A stretch of 64,000 nt of DNA from Petrolisthes cinctipes (GCA_033782935.1 JAWQEG010000522.1:930001-994000); one strand, 5' to 3'. Shown: positions 1 through 12,602, numbered from the stretch's first letter. The notes: generated by a model from the letters alone, not told the origin. Program-made: numbers and translations.

Positions 1-1770
1 AGCATGTTTTGAGCCTATATTTTGAAAAAATTCTAGCACTGAGTAAGCATGTACAGATCGCTTCTGGGACCCCAAAATATCGAATTTTTGGGTGTTTTGA
101 GGTTGAATTTGAGATATAAACGGGTGCAGAAGATGCATACACATATTGACTTTGGTCACCTAAAATATCGATTTTCAGCTTGTTTTGGGCCTGCATTTTG
201 AAAATACTCTAACACGGAGTAGGCAAGTACAGATCGCTTCTGGGACCCCAAAATATCGAATTTTCGGGTGTTTTGAGCCTGAATTTGAGATATAAACGGG
301 TACAGAAGATGCATCCACATATCGACTTTTGGGCACCTAAAAGATCGATTTTTAGTATGTTTTGGGCCTGTATATTGAAAATACTCTAACACGGAGTAGG
401 CATGTACAGATCGCTTCTGGGACCCCAAAATATCGAATTTTTGGGTGTTTTGGACCTGAATTTGAGATATCTACTTTGGGCACCTAAAATATCGATTTTT
501 AGCATGTTTTGGGCCTTTATTTTGATAATATTCTAGAACTGAGTAGGCATGTACAGATCGCTTCTGGGACCTCCCAAAAACCGAATTTTCGGGTGTTTTG
601 AGCCTGAATTTGAGATATAAACGGGTACAGATGATGCATGCACATATTGACTTTGGGCACCTAAAATATCGATTTTCAGCATGTTTTGGGCCTGTTTTTT
701 GAAAATACTCTAACTAGGAATAGGCATGTACAGATCGCTTCTAGGACCCAAAAATATCGAATTTTCGGGTGTTTTGAACCTGAATTTGAGATATAAACGG
801 GTACAGAAGATGCATGCACATATCGACTTTGTACACTTAAAATATCGATTTTTAGCATGTTTATAGCCTATATTTTGAAAACATTCTATCACTGACTAGA
901 CATGTACAGATCGCTTCTGGGACCCAAAATTATCGAATTTTCGGGTGTTTTGAGGTTGAATTTGAGATATAAACGAGTGCATAAAATGCATACACATGTT
1001 GACTTTGGGCACCTAAAATATCGATTTTCAACATGTTTTGGGCCTGCATCTGAGTAGGCATGTACAGATCGCTTCTGGGACCCCAAAATATCGAATTTTC
1101 GGGTGTTTGGAGCCTGAATTTGAGATATAAACGGGTACAGAAGATGCATGCACATATCGACTTTTGGGGACCTAAAAGATCGATTTCCAGTATGTTTTGG
1201 GCCTGTATTTTGAAAATATTCTAGCACTAAGTAGGCATGTACAGATTACTTCTGGGACCCCAAAATATCGAATTTTCGGGTGTTTTGAGCCTGAATTTGA
1301 GATATAAACGGGTACAGACGATGCATGCACATATCGACTTTGGACACTTAAAATATCGATTTTTAGCATGTTGTGAGCCTATATTTTGAAACAATTCTAG
1401 CACTGAGTAGGCATGTACAGATTGCTTCTGGGACCCAAAACTATCGAATTTTCTGGTGTTTTGGGCCTGAATTTGAGATATCGACTTTGGGCACTTAAAA
1501 TATCGATTTTTAGCATGTTTTGGGCCTATATTTTGAAAATATTCTAGCACTAAGTAGGCATGTACAGTTTACTTCTAGGACCCAAAAATATCGAATTTTC
1601 GTGTGTTTTGAGCCTGAATTTGAGATATAAACGGGTACAGACGATGCATGCACATATCGACTTTGGACACTTAAAATATCGATTTTTAGCGTGTTTTGAG
1701 CCTATATTTTGAAACAATTCTAGCACTGAGTAGGCATGTACAGATCGCTTCTGGGACCCAAAAATATCGA
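1..1770 (+). repeat. Duplicated segment D1, copy 1
   Basis: Aligns to 6024-7777 at offset 6023, which drops to 6007 after a 16-bp deletion in the second copy. It also aligns to 15948-17281 at an offset of about 15947 for its first 1.3 kb. Unit lengths here are 176, 177, 147, 177, 176, 176, 159, 176, 147, 176. The match starts at the first base of the window, so the true segment may extend upstream. Confidence 0.85.
1030..1188 (+). repeat. 158/159-bp unit class (18 bp lost from half A), example
   Basis: GGGCCTGCATCTGAGTAGGC replaces the usual 38-bp stretch running from GGGCCTGTATTTTG to GGAGTAGGC. This class usually also carries GTGTTTGGAGCC in half B and follows a unit with ACACATGTTGACTTT. 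Further examples start near 6.98 kb, 10998, 16976, 20477, 21490, 22854, 37559, 41039 and 61892. The linked variants point to a single founder unit. Confidence 0.88.
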
Positions 1771-4346
1771 ATTTCCGGGTGTTTTGAGGTTGAATTTAGG
1801 ATATAAACGGGTACAGACGATGCATGCACATATCGACTTTGGACACTTAAAATATCGATTTTTAGCATGTTTTGAGCCTATATTTTGAAAACATTCTAGC
1901 ACTGAGTAGGCATGTACAGATCGCTTCTGGGACCCAAAAATATCGAATTTTCGGGTGTTTTGAGCCTGAATTTGAGATATAAACGGGTACAGATGCATGC
2001 ACATATCGACTTTGGACATTTAAAATATCGATTTTTAGAATGTTTTGAGCCTATATTTTGAAAACATTCTAGCAATGAGTAGGCATGTACAGATCGCTTC
2101 TGGGACCCAAAACTATCGAATTTTCGGGTATTTTGAGGTTGAATTTGGGATATAAACGGGTACAGATGATGCATGCACATATCGACTTTTGGGCACCTAA
2201 AATATCGATTTTGAGCATGTTTTGGGTCTGCATCTTGAAAACATTCTAACTAGGAGAAGGGATGTACAGATCACTTCTAGAACCCAAAAATACCGAATTT
2301 TCGGGTGTTTTGAGCCTGAATTTGAGATATAAACGGGTACAGAAGATGCATGCACATATCGACTTTTGGGCACCTAAAAGATCGATTTTCAGTATGTTTT
2401 GGGCCTGTATTTTGAAAATACTCTAACACGGAGTAGGCATGTACAGTTCGCTTCTGGGCCCCCAAAATATCGAATTTTCGGGTGTTTTGGGCCTGAATTT
2501 GAGATATCGACTTTAGGCACCTAAAATATCGATTTTTAGCATGCTCTGGGCCTATATTTTGAAAATATTCTAGCACTAAGTAGGCATGTACAGATCACTT
2601 CTGGGACCCCAAAATATGGAATTTTCGGGGGTTTGGTGCCTGAATTTGAGATATAAACGGGTACAGACGATGCATGCACATATCGACTTTGGGCACCTAA
2701 AATATCGAATTTTAGCATGTTTTGGGCCTATATTTTGAAAATATTCTAGCACTAAGTAGGCATGTACAGATCACTTCTGGGACCCCAAAATATCGAATTT
2801 TCGGGTGTTTTGAGCCTGAATTTGAGATATGTACGGGTACAGAAGATGCATGCACATATCGACTTTTGGTCAACTAAAATATCGATTTTTAGCATGTTTT
2901 GGGTCTGTATCTTGAAAACACTCTAACTAGGAGTAGGGATGTACTTGTCGCTTCTAGGACCCAAAAATACCGAATTTTCGGGTGTTTTGAGCCTGAAATT
3001 GAGATATAAACGAGTACAGAAGATGCATGCACATATCGACTTTGGACACCTAAAATATCGATTTTCAGCATGTTTTGGGCCTGCATCTGAGTAGGCATGT
3101 ACAGATCGCTTCTGGGACCCCAAAATATCGAATTTTTGGGTGTTTTGGGCATGAATTTAAGATATCAACTTTGGGCACCTAAAATATCGATTTTTAGCAT
3201 GTTTTGGGCCTGTATTTTGAAAATACTCTAACACGGAGTAGGCATGTACAGTTCGCTTCTGGGCCCCCAAAATATCGAATTTTCGGGTGTTTTAGGCCTG
3301 AATTTAAGATATCTACTTTGGGCACCTAAAATATCGATTTTTAGCATGCTCTGGGCCTATATTTTGAAATATTCTAGCACTAAGTAGGCATGTACAGATC
3401 ACTTTTCGGACCCCAGAACATGGAATTTTCGGGGGTTTTGAGCCTGAATTTGAGATATAAACGGGTACAGATGATGCATGCACATATCGACTCTGGACAC
3501 TTAAAATATCGATTTTTAGCATGTTTTGAGCCTATATTTTGAGAAAATTCTAGCACTGACTAGGCATGTACGGATTGCTTCTGGGACCCAAAAATATCGA
3601 ATTTTCGGGTGTTTAGTGGTTGAAATTGGGATATAAACGGGTACAGAAGATGCATGCACATATCGACTTTTGGGCACCTAAAAGATCGATTTTCAGTATG
3701 TTTTGGGCCTGTATTGTGAAAATATTCTAACACGGAGTAGGCATGTACAGTTCGCTTCTGGGACCCAAAAATATCGAATTTTCGGGTGTTTAGTGGTTGA
3801 AATTGGGATATAAACGAGTACAGAAGATGCATGCACATATTGACTTTGGACACCTAAAATATCGATTTTCAGCATGTTTTGGGCCTGCATCTGAGTAGGC
3901 ATGTACAGATCGCTTCTGGGACCCTAAAATATCGAATTTTTGGGTGTTTTGGGCCTGAATTTAAGATATCAACTTTGGGCACCTAAAATATCGATTTTTA
4001 GCATGTTTTGGGCCTGTATTTTGAAAATACTCTAACACGGAGTAGACATGTACAATTCGCTCCAGGGACCCAAAAAATCGAATTTTCGGTTGTTTTGAGC
4101 CTGAATTTGAGATATAAACGGGTACAAAAGAAGCATATCGACGTTTGGGCACCTAAAATATCGATTTTGAGCATGTTTTGGGTCTGTATCTTGAAAACAT
4201 TCTAACTAGGAGTAGGGATGTACAGATCGCTTCTGGGACCCAAAAATACCGAATTTTTGGGTGTTTTGAGCCTGAATTTGAAATATAAACGGGTACAGAA
4301 GATGCATCCACATATCGACTTTTAGGCACCTAAAATATCGATTTTT
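1771..4346 (+). repeat. Irregular satellite mosaic
   Basis: Fifteen to sixteen units with no clean local HOR. It contains a 173-bp unit starting 1864 (GAT lost from a GATGAT repeat), two 129-bp units (3067, 3871) and a 170-bp unit (4000) with a small deletion near 4130. Pieces match elsewhere: about 1990-2200 resembles 8290-8500 and 11430-11640, and about 2200-2720 matches 8680-9200 at offset 6479. AGCATGCTCTGGG marks the units at 2538 and 3343 and reappears at 9017, 10145 and 11946. No gene is supported. Confidence 0.8.
3067..3195 (+). repeat. 129-bp unit class with both deletions, example
   Basis: The unit carries CTGCATCTGAGTAGG (18-bp loss in half A) and then AAGATATCAACTTTGGGC (29-bp loss in half B). 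Other examples start at 3871 and 9869. The class was seen only in the left 13 kb or so. It most simply arose by exchange between a 159-bp and a 147-bp unit. Confidence 0.85.
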
Positions 4347-4538
4347 AGCATCTTTTGAGCCTATATTTTGAAAAAATTCTAGCACTGACTAGACATGTAC
4401 AGATCGCTTCTGGAACCCAAAATTATCGAATTTTCGGGTGTTTTGAGTTTGAATTTGAGATATAAACGAGTGCAGAAGATGCATACAGATGTTGACTTTG
4501 GGCACCTAAGAGATCGATTTTCAGTATGTTTTGGGCCT

Positions 4539-4553
4539 GTATTTTGAAAATAC
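4539..4553. other. 15-base dyad symmetry in half A, example
   Basis: GTATTTTGAAAATAC has seven-base complementary arms around a single central G. The sister form ATATTTTGAAAATAT, with the outer pair changed on both sides, is equally frequent. Half B has no such dyad at the matching place. Short dyads are a reported feature of several centromeric satellites that lack CENP-B boxes; a role here is inference only. Confidence 0.6.
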
Positions 4554-5022
4554 TCTAACACGGAGTAGGCATGTACAGTTCGCTTCTTGGACCCCAAAAT
4601 AACGAATTTTCGGGTGTTTTTGGCCTGAATTTGAGATATCGACTTTGGGCACCTAAAATATCGATTTTTAGCATGTTTTGGGCCTATATTTTGAAAATAT
4701 TCTTGCACTAAGTAGGCATGTACAATTCACTTCTGGGACCCCAAAATATCGAATTTTCGGGTGTTTTGAGCCTGAATTTGAGATATAAACGGGAACAGAT
4801 GATGCATGCACATATCGACTTTGGACACTTAAAATATCGATTTTTAGCATGTTTTGAGCCTATATTTTGAAAATATTCTAGCACTGAGTAGGCATGTACA
4901 GATTGCTTCTGGGACCCAAAAATATCGAATTTCCGGATGTTTTGAGGTTGAATTTAGGATATAAACGGGTACAGAAGATTCATGCACATATCGACTTTTG
5001 GGCACCTAAAAGATCGATTTTC

Positions 5023-5169
5023 AGTATGTTTTGGGCCTGTATTTTGAAAATATTCTAACACGGAGTAGGCATGTACAGTTCGCTTCTGGGACCCCAAAAT
5101 ATCGAATTTTCGGGTGTTTTGGGCCTGAATTTGAGATATCGACTTTGGGCACCTAAAATATCGAATTTT
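5023..5169 (+). repeat. 147-bp unit class (29 bp lost from half B), example
   Basis: GAGATAT is joined directly to CGACTTTGGGC, removing the 29 bp from AAACGGG through GCACATAT. The missing piece is bounded by ATAT on both sides, so one ATAT remains at the junction, as expected from slippage or short-homology recombination. Other examples start at 354, 1365, 2391, 4523, 5877, 36237, 36884, 38394, 39041 and 44031. Most follow a unit ending AAAAGATCG and begin AGTATGTTTTGGGCC, so they look like one lineage copied many times rather than repeated independent deletions. Confidence 0.9.
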
Positions 5170-6023
5170 AGCATGTTTTGGGCCTATATTTTGAAAATAT
5201 TCTAGCACTAAGTAGGCATGTACAGATCACTTCTGAGACCCCAAAATATTGAATTTTCGAATGTTTTGAGTCTGAATTTGAGATATAAAAGGGTACAGAA
5301 GATGCATGCACATATTGACGTTTGGGCACCTAAAATATCGATTTTGAGCATGTTTTGGGTCTGTATCTTGAAAACATTCTAACTAGGAGTAGGGATGTAC
5401 AGATCGCTTCTACGACCCAAAAATACCGAATTTTCGGGTGTTTTGAGCCTGAATTTGAGATATAAACGGGTACAGAAGATGCATCCACATATCGACTTTT
5501 GGGCACCTAAAAGATCGATTTTTAGCATGTTTTGGGCCTATATTTTGAAAATATTCTAGCACTAAGTTGGCATGTACAGATCACTTCTGGGACCCCAAAA
5601 TATCGAATTTTCGGGTGTTTTGAGCCTGAATTTGAGATATAAACGGGTACAGATGATGCATGCACATATCGACTTTGGACACTTAATATATAGATTTTTA
5701 GAATGTTTTAAGCCTATATTTTGAAAACATTCTAGCACTGACTAGGCATGTACAGATCGCTTCTGGGACCCAAAAATATCGAATTTTCGGGTGTTTGGAG
5801 CCTAAATTTGATATATAAACGGGTACAGAAGATGCATGCACATATCAACTTTTAGGCACCTAAAAGATCGATTTCCAGTATGTTTTGGGCCTGTATTTTG
5901 AAAATACTCTAACACGGAGTAGGCATGTACAGTTCCCTTCTGGGCCCCCAAAATATCGAATTTTCGGGTGTTTTGGGCCTGAATTTGAGATATCGACTTT
6001 GGGCACCTAAAATATAGATTTTT

Positions 6024-7777
6024 AGCATGTTTTGAGCCTATATTTTGAAAAAATTCTAGCACTGAGTAAGCATGTACAGATCGCTTCTGGGACCCCAAAA
6101 TATCGAATTTTTGGGTGTTTTGAGGTTGAATTTGGGATATAAACGGGTGCAGAAGATGCATACACATATTGACTTTGGTCACCTAAAATATCGATTTTCA
6201 GCTTGTTTTGGGCCTGCATTTTGAAAATACTCTAACACGGAGTAGGCAAGTACAGATCGCTTCTGGGACCCCAAAATATCGAATTTTCGGGTGTTTTGAG
6301 CCTGAATTTGAGATATAAACGGGTACAGAAGATGCATCCACATATCGACTTTTGGGCACCTAAAAGATCGATTTTTAGTATGTTTTGGGACTGTATATTG
6401 AAAATACTCTAACACGGAGTAGGCATGTACAGATCGCTTCTTGGACCCCAAAATATCGAATTTTTGGGTGTTTTGGACCTGAATTTGAGATATCGACTTT
6501 GAGCACCTAAAATATCGATTTTTAGCATGTTTTCGGCCTTTATTTTGAAAATATTCTAGAACTGAGTAGGCATGTACAGATCGCTTCTGGGACCTCCCAA
6601 AAACCGAATTTTCGGGTGTTTTGAGCCTGAATTTGAGATATAAACGGGTACAGATGATGCATGCACATATTGACTTTGGGCACCTAAAATATCGATTTTC
6701 AGCATGTTTTGGGCCTGTTTTTTGAAAATACTCTAACTAGGAATAGGCATGTACAGATCGCTTCTAGGACCCAAAAATATCGAATTTTCGGGTGTTTTGA
6801 ACCTGAATTTGAGATATAAACGGGTACAGAAGATGCATGCACATATCGACTTTGTACACTTAAAATATCGATTTTTAGCATGTTTTGAGCCTATATTTTG
6901 AAAACATTCTATCACTGACTAGACATGTACAGATCGCTTCTGGGACCCAAAATTATCGAATTTTCGGGTGTTTTGAGGTTGAATTTGAGATATAAACGAG
7001 TGCATAAAATGCATACACATGTTGACTTTGGGCACCTAAAATATCGATTTTCAACATGTTTTGGGCCTGCATCTGAGTAGGCATATACAGATCGCTTCTG
7101 GGACCCCAAAATATCGAATTTTCGGGTGTTTGGAGCCTGAATTTGAGATATAAACGGGTACAGAAGACTTTTGGGGACCTAAAAGATCGATTTCCAGTAT
7201 GTTTTGGGCCTGTATTTTGAAAATATTCTAGCACTAAGTAGGCATGTACAGATTACTTCTGGGACCCCAAAATATCGAATTTTCGGGTGTTTTGAGCCTG
7301 AATTTGAGATATAAACGGGTACAGACGATGCATGCACATATCGACTTTGGACACTTAAAATATCGATTTTTAGCATGTTGTGAGCCTATATTTTGAAACA
7401 ATTCTAGCACTGAGTAAGCATGTACTTATTGCTTCTGGGTCCCAAAACTATCGAATTTTCTGGTGTTTTGGGCCTGAATTTGAGATATCGACTTTGGGCA
7501 CTTAAAATATCGATTTTTAGCATGTTTTGGGCCTATATTTTGAAAATATTCTAGCACTAAGTAGGCATGAACAGTTTACTTCTAGGACCCCAAAATATCG
7601 AATTTTCGGGTGTTTTGAGCCTGAATTTGAGATATAAACGGGTACAGATGATGCATGCACATATCGACTTTGGACACTTAAAATATCGAATTTTTGCATG
7701 TTTTGAGCCTATATTTTGAAACAATTCTAGAACTGAGTAGGCATGTACAGATCGCTTCTGGGACCCAAAACTATCGA
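6024..7777 (+). repeat. Duplicated segment D1, copy 2
   Basis: Second copy of 1-1770. It carries a private 16-bp deletion at the junction 7167/7168 (CAGAAGACTTTTGGGG), which removes TGCATGCACATATCGA. Other private changes are few, for example TTTTGGGAC for TTTTGGGCC near 6385 and GTACTTATTGC for GTACAGATTGC near 7424. Agreement ends about 7777, where the half-B variants change. Confidence 0.85.
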
Positions 7778-9016
7778 ATTTTCGGGTGTTTTGGGCCTGA
7801 ATTTGAGATATAGACTTTGGGCACCTAAAATATCGATTTTTAGCATGTTTTGGGCTTATATTTTGAAAATATTCTAGCACTAAGTATGCAAGTACAGATC
7901 ACTTCTGGGACCCCAAAATATCGAATTTTCGGGTGTTTTGAGCCTGAACTCGAGATATAAACGGGTACAGATGATGCATGCACATATCGACTTTGGACAC
8001 TTAAAATATCGATTTTTAGCATGTTTTGAGCCTATATTTTTTAAAAAATTCTAGCACTGAGTAGGCATGTACAAATCGCTTCTGGGACCCAAGAATATCG
8101 AATTTTCGGGTGTTTTGGGCCTGAATTTGAGATATCGACTTTGGGCACCTAGAATATCGATTTTTAGCATGTTTTGGGCCTATATTTTGAAAATATTCTA
8201 CCACTAAGTAGGCATTTACAGATCACTTCTGGGACCCCAAAATATCGAATTTTCGGGTGTTTTGAGCCTGAATTTGAGATATAAACGGGTACAGATGCAT
8301 GCACATATCGACTTTGGACATTTAAAATATCGATTTTTAGAATGTTTTGAGCCTATATTTTGAAAACATTCTAGCAATGACTAGGCATGTACAGATCGCT
8401 TCTGGGACCCAAAACTATCGAATTTTCGGGTATTTTGAGGTTGAATTTGGGATATAAACGGGTACAGAAGATGCATGCACATATCGACTTTTGGGCACCT
8501 AAAATATCGATTTTGAGCATGTTTTGGGTCTGTATCTTGAAAACATTCTAACTAGTAGTAGGGATGTACAGATCGCTTCTAGGACCCAAAAATACCAAAT
8601 TTTCGGGTGTTTTGAGCCTGAATTTGAGATATAAACGGGTACAGAAAATGCATCCACATATCGACTTTTGGGCACCTAAAATATCGATTTTGAGCATGTT
8701 TTGGGTCTGCATCTTGAAAACATTCTAACTAGGAGAAGGGATGTACAGATCACTTCTAGAACCCAAAAATACCGAATTTTCGGGTGTTTTGAGCCTGAAT
8801 TTGAGATATAAACGGGTACAGAAGATGCATGCACATATCGACTTTTGGGCACCTAAAAGATCGATTTTCAGTATGTTTTGGGCCTGTATTTTGAAAATAC
8901 TCTAACATGGAGTAGGCATGTACAGTTCGCTTCTGGGCCCCCAAAATATCGAATTTTCGGGTGTTTTGGGCCTGAATTTGAGATATCGACTTTAGGCACC
9001 TAAAATATTGATTTTT
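7778..9016 (+). repeat. Irregular satellite mosaic
   Basis: Ordinary units of 147-177 bp in the same orientation. From about 8290 it resembles 1990 onward, including the TTTTTAGAATG variant. From about 8680 it matches 2200-2720 at offset 6479, so a segment present near the left end was copied here separately from D1. No gene or foreign sequence was seen. Confidence 0.78.
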
Positions 9017-10144
9017 AGCATGCTCTGGGCCTATATTTTGAAAATATTCTAGCACTAAGTAGGCATGTACAGATCACTTCTGGGACCCAAAAATATGGAA
9101 TTTTCGGGGGTTTTGTGCCTGAATTTGAGATATAAACGGGTACAGATGATGCATGCACATATCGACTTTGGACACTTAAAATATCAATTTTTAGCATGTT
9201 TTGAGCCTATATTTTGAAAAAATTCTAGCACAGACTACGCATGTACGGATCGCTTCTGGGACCCAAAAATATCGAATTTTCGGGTGTTTAGTGGTTGAAA
9301 TTGGGATATAAACGGGTACAGAAGATGCATGCACATATCGACTTTTGGGCACCTAAAAGATCGATTTTCAGTATGTTTTGGGCCTGTATTTTGAAAATAC
9401 TCTAACAAGGAGTAGGCATGTACAGTTCGCTTCTGGGACCCCAAAATATCGAATTTTCGGGTGTTTTGGGCCTGAATTTGAGATATCGACTTTGGGCACC
9501 TAAAATATCGAATTTTTGCATGTTTTGGGCCTATATTTTGAAAATATTCTAGCACTAAGTAGGCATGTACAGATCACTTCTGGGACCCCAAAATATCGAA
9601 TTTTCGGGTGTTTTTAGCCTGAATTTGAGATATAAACGGGTACAGAAGATGCATGCACATATCGACTTTTGGGCACCTAAAATATCGATTTTGAGCATGT
9701 TTTGGGTCTGTATCTTGAAAACATTTATCTAGGAGTAGGGATGTACATATCGCTTCTAGGACCCAAAAATACCAAAGTTTCGGGTGTTTTGAGCCTGAAA
9801 TTGAGATATAAACGAGTACAGAAGATGCATGCAAATATCGACTTTGGACACCTAAAATATCGATTTTCAGCATGTTTTGGGCCTGCATCTGAGTAGGCAT
9901 GTACAGATCGCTTCTGGGACCCCAAAATATCGAATTTTTGGGTGTTTTGGGCCTGAATTTAAGATATCAACTTTAGGCACCTAAAATATCGATTTTTAGC
10001 ATGTTTTGGGCCTGTATTTTGAAAATACTCTAACACGGAGTAGGCATGTATAGTTCGCTTCTGGGCCCTCAAAATATCGAATTTTCGGGTGTTTTGGGCC
10101 TGAATTTGAGATATCGACTTTGGGCACCTAAAATATCGATTATT
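9017..10144 (+). repeat. 7-unit HOR of 1128 bp, copy 1
   Basis: Unit lengths are 176, 177, 147, 177, 175, 129 and 147, summing to 1128. The next unit, at 10145, starts the series again with the same diagnostic AGCATGCTCTGGG. This HOR mixes three length classes and includes the double-deletion 129-bp unit. Confidence 0.87.
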
Positions 10145-10822
10145 AGCATGCTCTGGGCCTATATTTTGAAAATATTCTAGAACTAAGTAGGCATGTACAG
10201 ATCACTTCTGGGACCCCCAAATATGGAATTTTCGGGGGTTTTGAACCTGAATTTGAGATATAAACGGGTACAGATGATGCATGCACATATCGACTTTGGA
10301 CACTTAAAATATCGATTTTTAGCATGTTTTGAGCCTATATTTTGAAAAAATTCTAGCACTGACTAGGCATGTACGGATCGCTTCTGGGACCCAAAAATAT
10401 CGAATTTTCGGATGTTTAGTGGTTGAAATTGGGATATAAACGGGTACAGAAGATGCATGCACATATCGACTTTTGGGCACCTAAAAGATCGATTTTCAGT
10501 ATGTTTTGGGCCTGTATTTTGAAAATATTCTAACAAGGAGTAGGCATGTACAGTTCGCTTCTGGGACCCCAAAATATCGAATTTTCGGGTGTTTTGGGCC
10601 TGAATTTGAGATATCGACTTTGGGCACCTAAAATATCGAATTTTAGCATGTTTTGGGCCTAAATTTTGAAAATATTCTAGCACTAAGTAGGCATGTACAG
10701 ATCACTTCTGGGACCCCAAAATATCGAATTTTCGAATGTTTTGAGCCTGAATTTGAGATATAAACGGGTTCAGAAGATGCATGCACATTTCGACTTTTGG
10801 GCACCTAAAATATCGATTTTCA
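10145..10822 (+). repeat. 7-unit HOR of 1128 bp, copy 2 (partial)
   Basis: Units of 176, 177, 147 and 177 bp repeat the first four of copy 1 at offset 1128. The series then switches to other unit types at about 10822, so only four of seven units are retained. Confidence 0.83.
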
Positions 10823-12602
10823 GCATGTTTTGGGCCTGTATTTTGAAAACATTCTAGCACTGACTAGACATGTACAGATGGCTTCTGGGACCCAAAATTA
10901 TCGAATTCTCGGGCGTTTTGAGGTTGAATTTAAGATATAAACGAGTGCAGAAGATGCATACACATGTTGACTTTGGGCACCTAAAATATCGATTTTCAGC
11001 ATGTTTTGGGCCTGCATCTGAGTAGGCATGTACAGATCGCTTTTGGGACCCCAAAATATCGAATTTTCGGGTGTTTGGAGCCTGAAAATGAGATATAAAC
11101 GGGTACAGAAGATGCATGCACATATCGACTTTTGGGCACCTAAAAGATCGATTTTCAGTATGTTTTGGTCCTGTATTTTGAAAATACTCTAACACGGAGT
11201 AGGCATGTACAGTTCGCTTCTGGGACCCAAAAATATCGAATTTTCGGGTGTTTTGGGCCTGAATTTGAGATATCGACTTTGGGCACCTAGAATATCGATT
11301 TTTAGCATGTTTTGGGCCTATATTTTGAAAATATTCTAGCACTAAGTAGGCATGTACAGATCACTTCTGGGACCCCAAAATATCGAATTTTCGGGTGTTT
11401 TGAGCCTGAATTTGAGATATAAACGGGTACAGATGCATGCACATATCGACTTTGGACATTTAAAATATCGATTTTTAGAATGTTTTGAGCCCATATTTTG
11501 AAAACATTCTAGCAATGAGATCGCTTCTGGGACCCAAAATTATCGAATTCTCGGGTATTTTGAGGTTGAATTTGGGATATAAACGGGTACAGAAGATGCA
11601 TGCACATATCGACTTTTGGGCACCTAAAATATCGATTTTGAGCATGTTTTGGGTCTGTATCATGAAAACATTCTAACTAGGAGTAGGGATGTACATATCG
11701 CTTCTAGGACCCAAAAATACCGAATTTTCGGGTGTTTTGAGCCTGAATTTGAGATATAAACGAGTACAGAAGATGCATGCACATATCGACTTTGGACACC
11801 TAAAATATCGATTTTCAGCATGTTTTGGGCCTGCATCTGAGTAGGCATGTACAGATCGCTTCTGGGACCCCAAAATATCGAATTTTCGGGTGTTTTGGGC
11901 CTGAATTTAAGATATCGACTTTGGGCACCTAAAATATCGATTTTTAGCATGCTCTGGGCCTATATTTTGAAAATATTCTAGCACTAAGTAGGCATGTACA
12001 GATCACTTCTGGGACCCCAAAATATCGAATTTTCGAATGTTTTGAGCCTGAATTTGAGATATAAACGGGTACAGAAGATATATGCACATATCGACTTTTG
12101 GGCACCTAAAATATCGATTTTCAGCATGTTTTGGGTCTGTATCTTGAAAACATTCTAACTAGGAGTAGGGATGTACATATCGCTTCTAGTACCAAAAATA
12201 CCGAATTTTCGGGTGTTTTGAGCCTGAAATTGAGATATAAACGAGTACAGAAGATGCATGCACATATCGACCTTGGACACCTAAAATATCGATTTTCAGC
12301 ATATTTTGGGCCTGCATCTGAGTAGGCATGTACAGATCGCTTCTGGGACCCCAAAATATCGAATTTTTGGGTGTTTTGGGCCGGAATTTAAGATATCAAC
12401 ATTGGGCACCTAAAATATCGATTTTTAGCATGTTTTGGGCCTGTATTTTGAAAATACTCTAACACGGAGTTGGTATGTACAGTTCGCTTCTGGGACCCAA
12501 AAATATCGAATTTTCGGGTGTTTTGAGCCTGATTTTGAGATATAAACGGGTACAGAAGAAGCATGCACATATCGATTTTTGACTCTTAAAATATCGATTT
12601 TT
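10823..12602 (+). repeat. Irregular satellite mosaic
   Basis: Mixed units, including the 159-bp class at 10998 and another AGCATGCTCTGGG unit at 11946. A private 13-bp deletion lies at about 11519, where GCAATGAG runs straight into ATCGCTTCTGGG. The segment repeats motifs of 2.0-4.3 kb and 8.3-10 kb but keeps no regular order. No gene is supported. Confidence 0.78.

Larger units (their letters stand above)
4347..5860 (+). repeat. Duplicated segment D2, copy 1
   Basis: Matches 12603-14116 at a constant offset of 8256 over about 1.5 kb. Unit starts 4347, 4523, 4670, 4846, 5023, 5170, 5347, 5524 and 5700 have partners at 12603, 12779, 12926, 13102, 13279, 13426, 13603, 13780 and 13956. Scattered substitutions separate the copies. 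The 163 bp after it (5861-6023) are ordinary satellite that resembles the stretch near 15.3 kb. Confidence 0.85.

Noticed and set aside
4008..4205. Short plus-strand reading frames (also near 9702, 11485, 26189, 50788)
   Set aside because: All lie inside satellite units, appear only where a small indel removes a stop, and have no homologue-like features.
6512..6610. C-run variant (CCTCCCAAAAACCG and CCCCCCAAAAACCG) as a possible insertion or promoter element
   Set aside because: It sits at the normal GGGACCC-AAAA junction between half A and half B and is a local substitution or slippage variant carried by one unit family.
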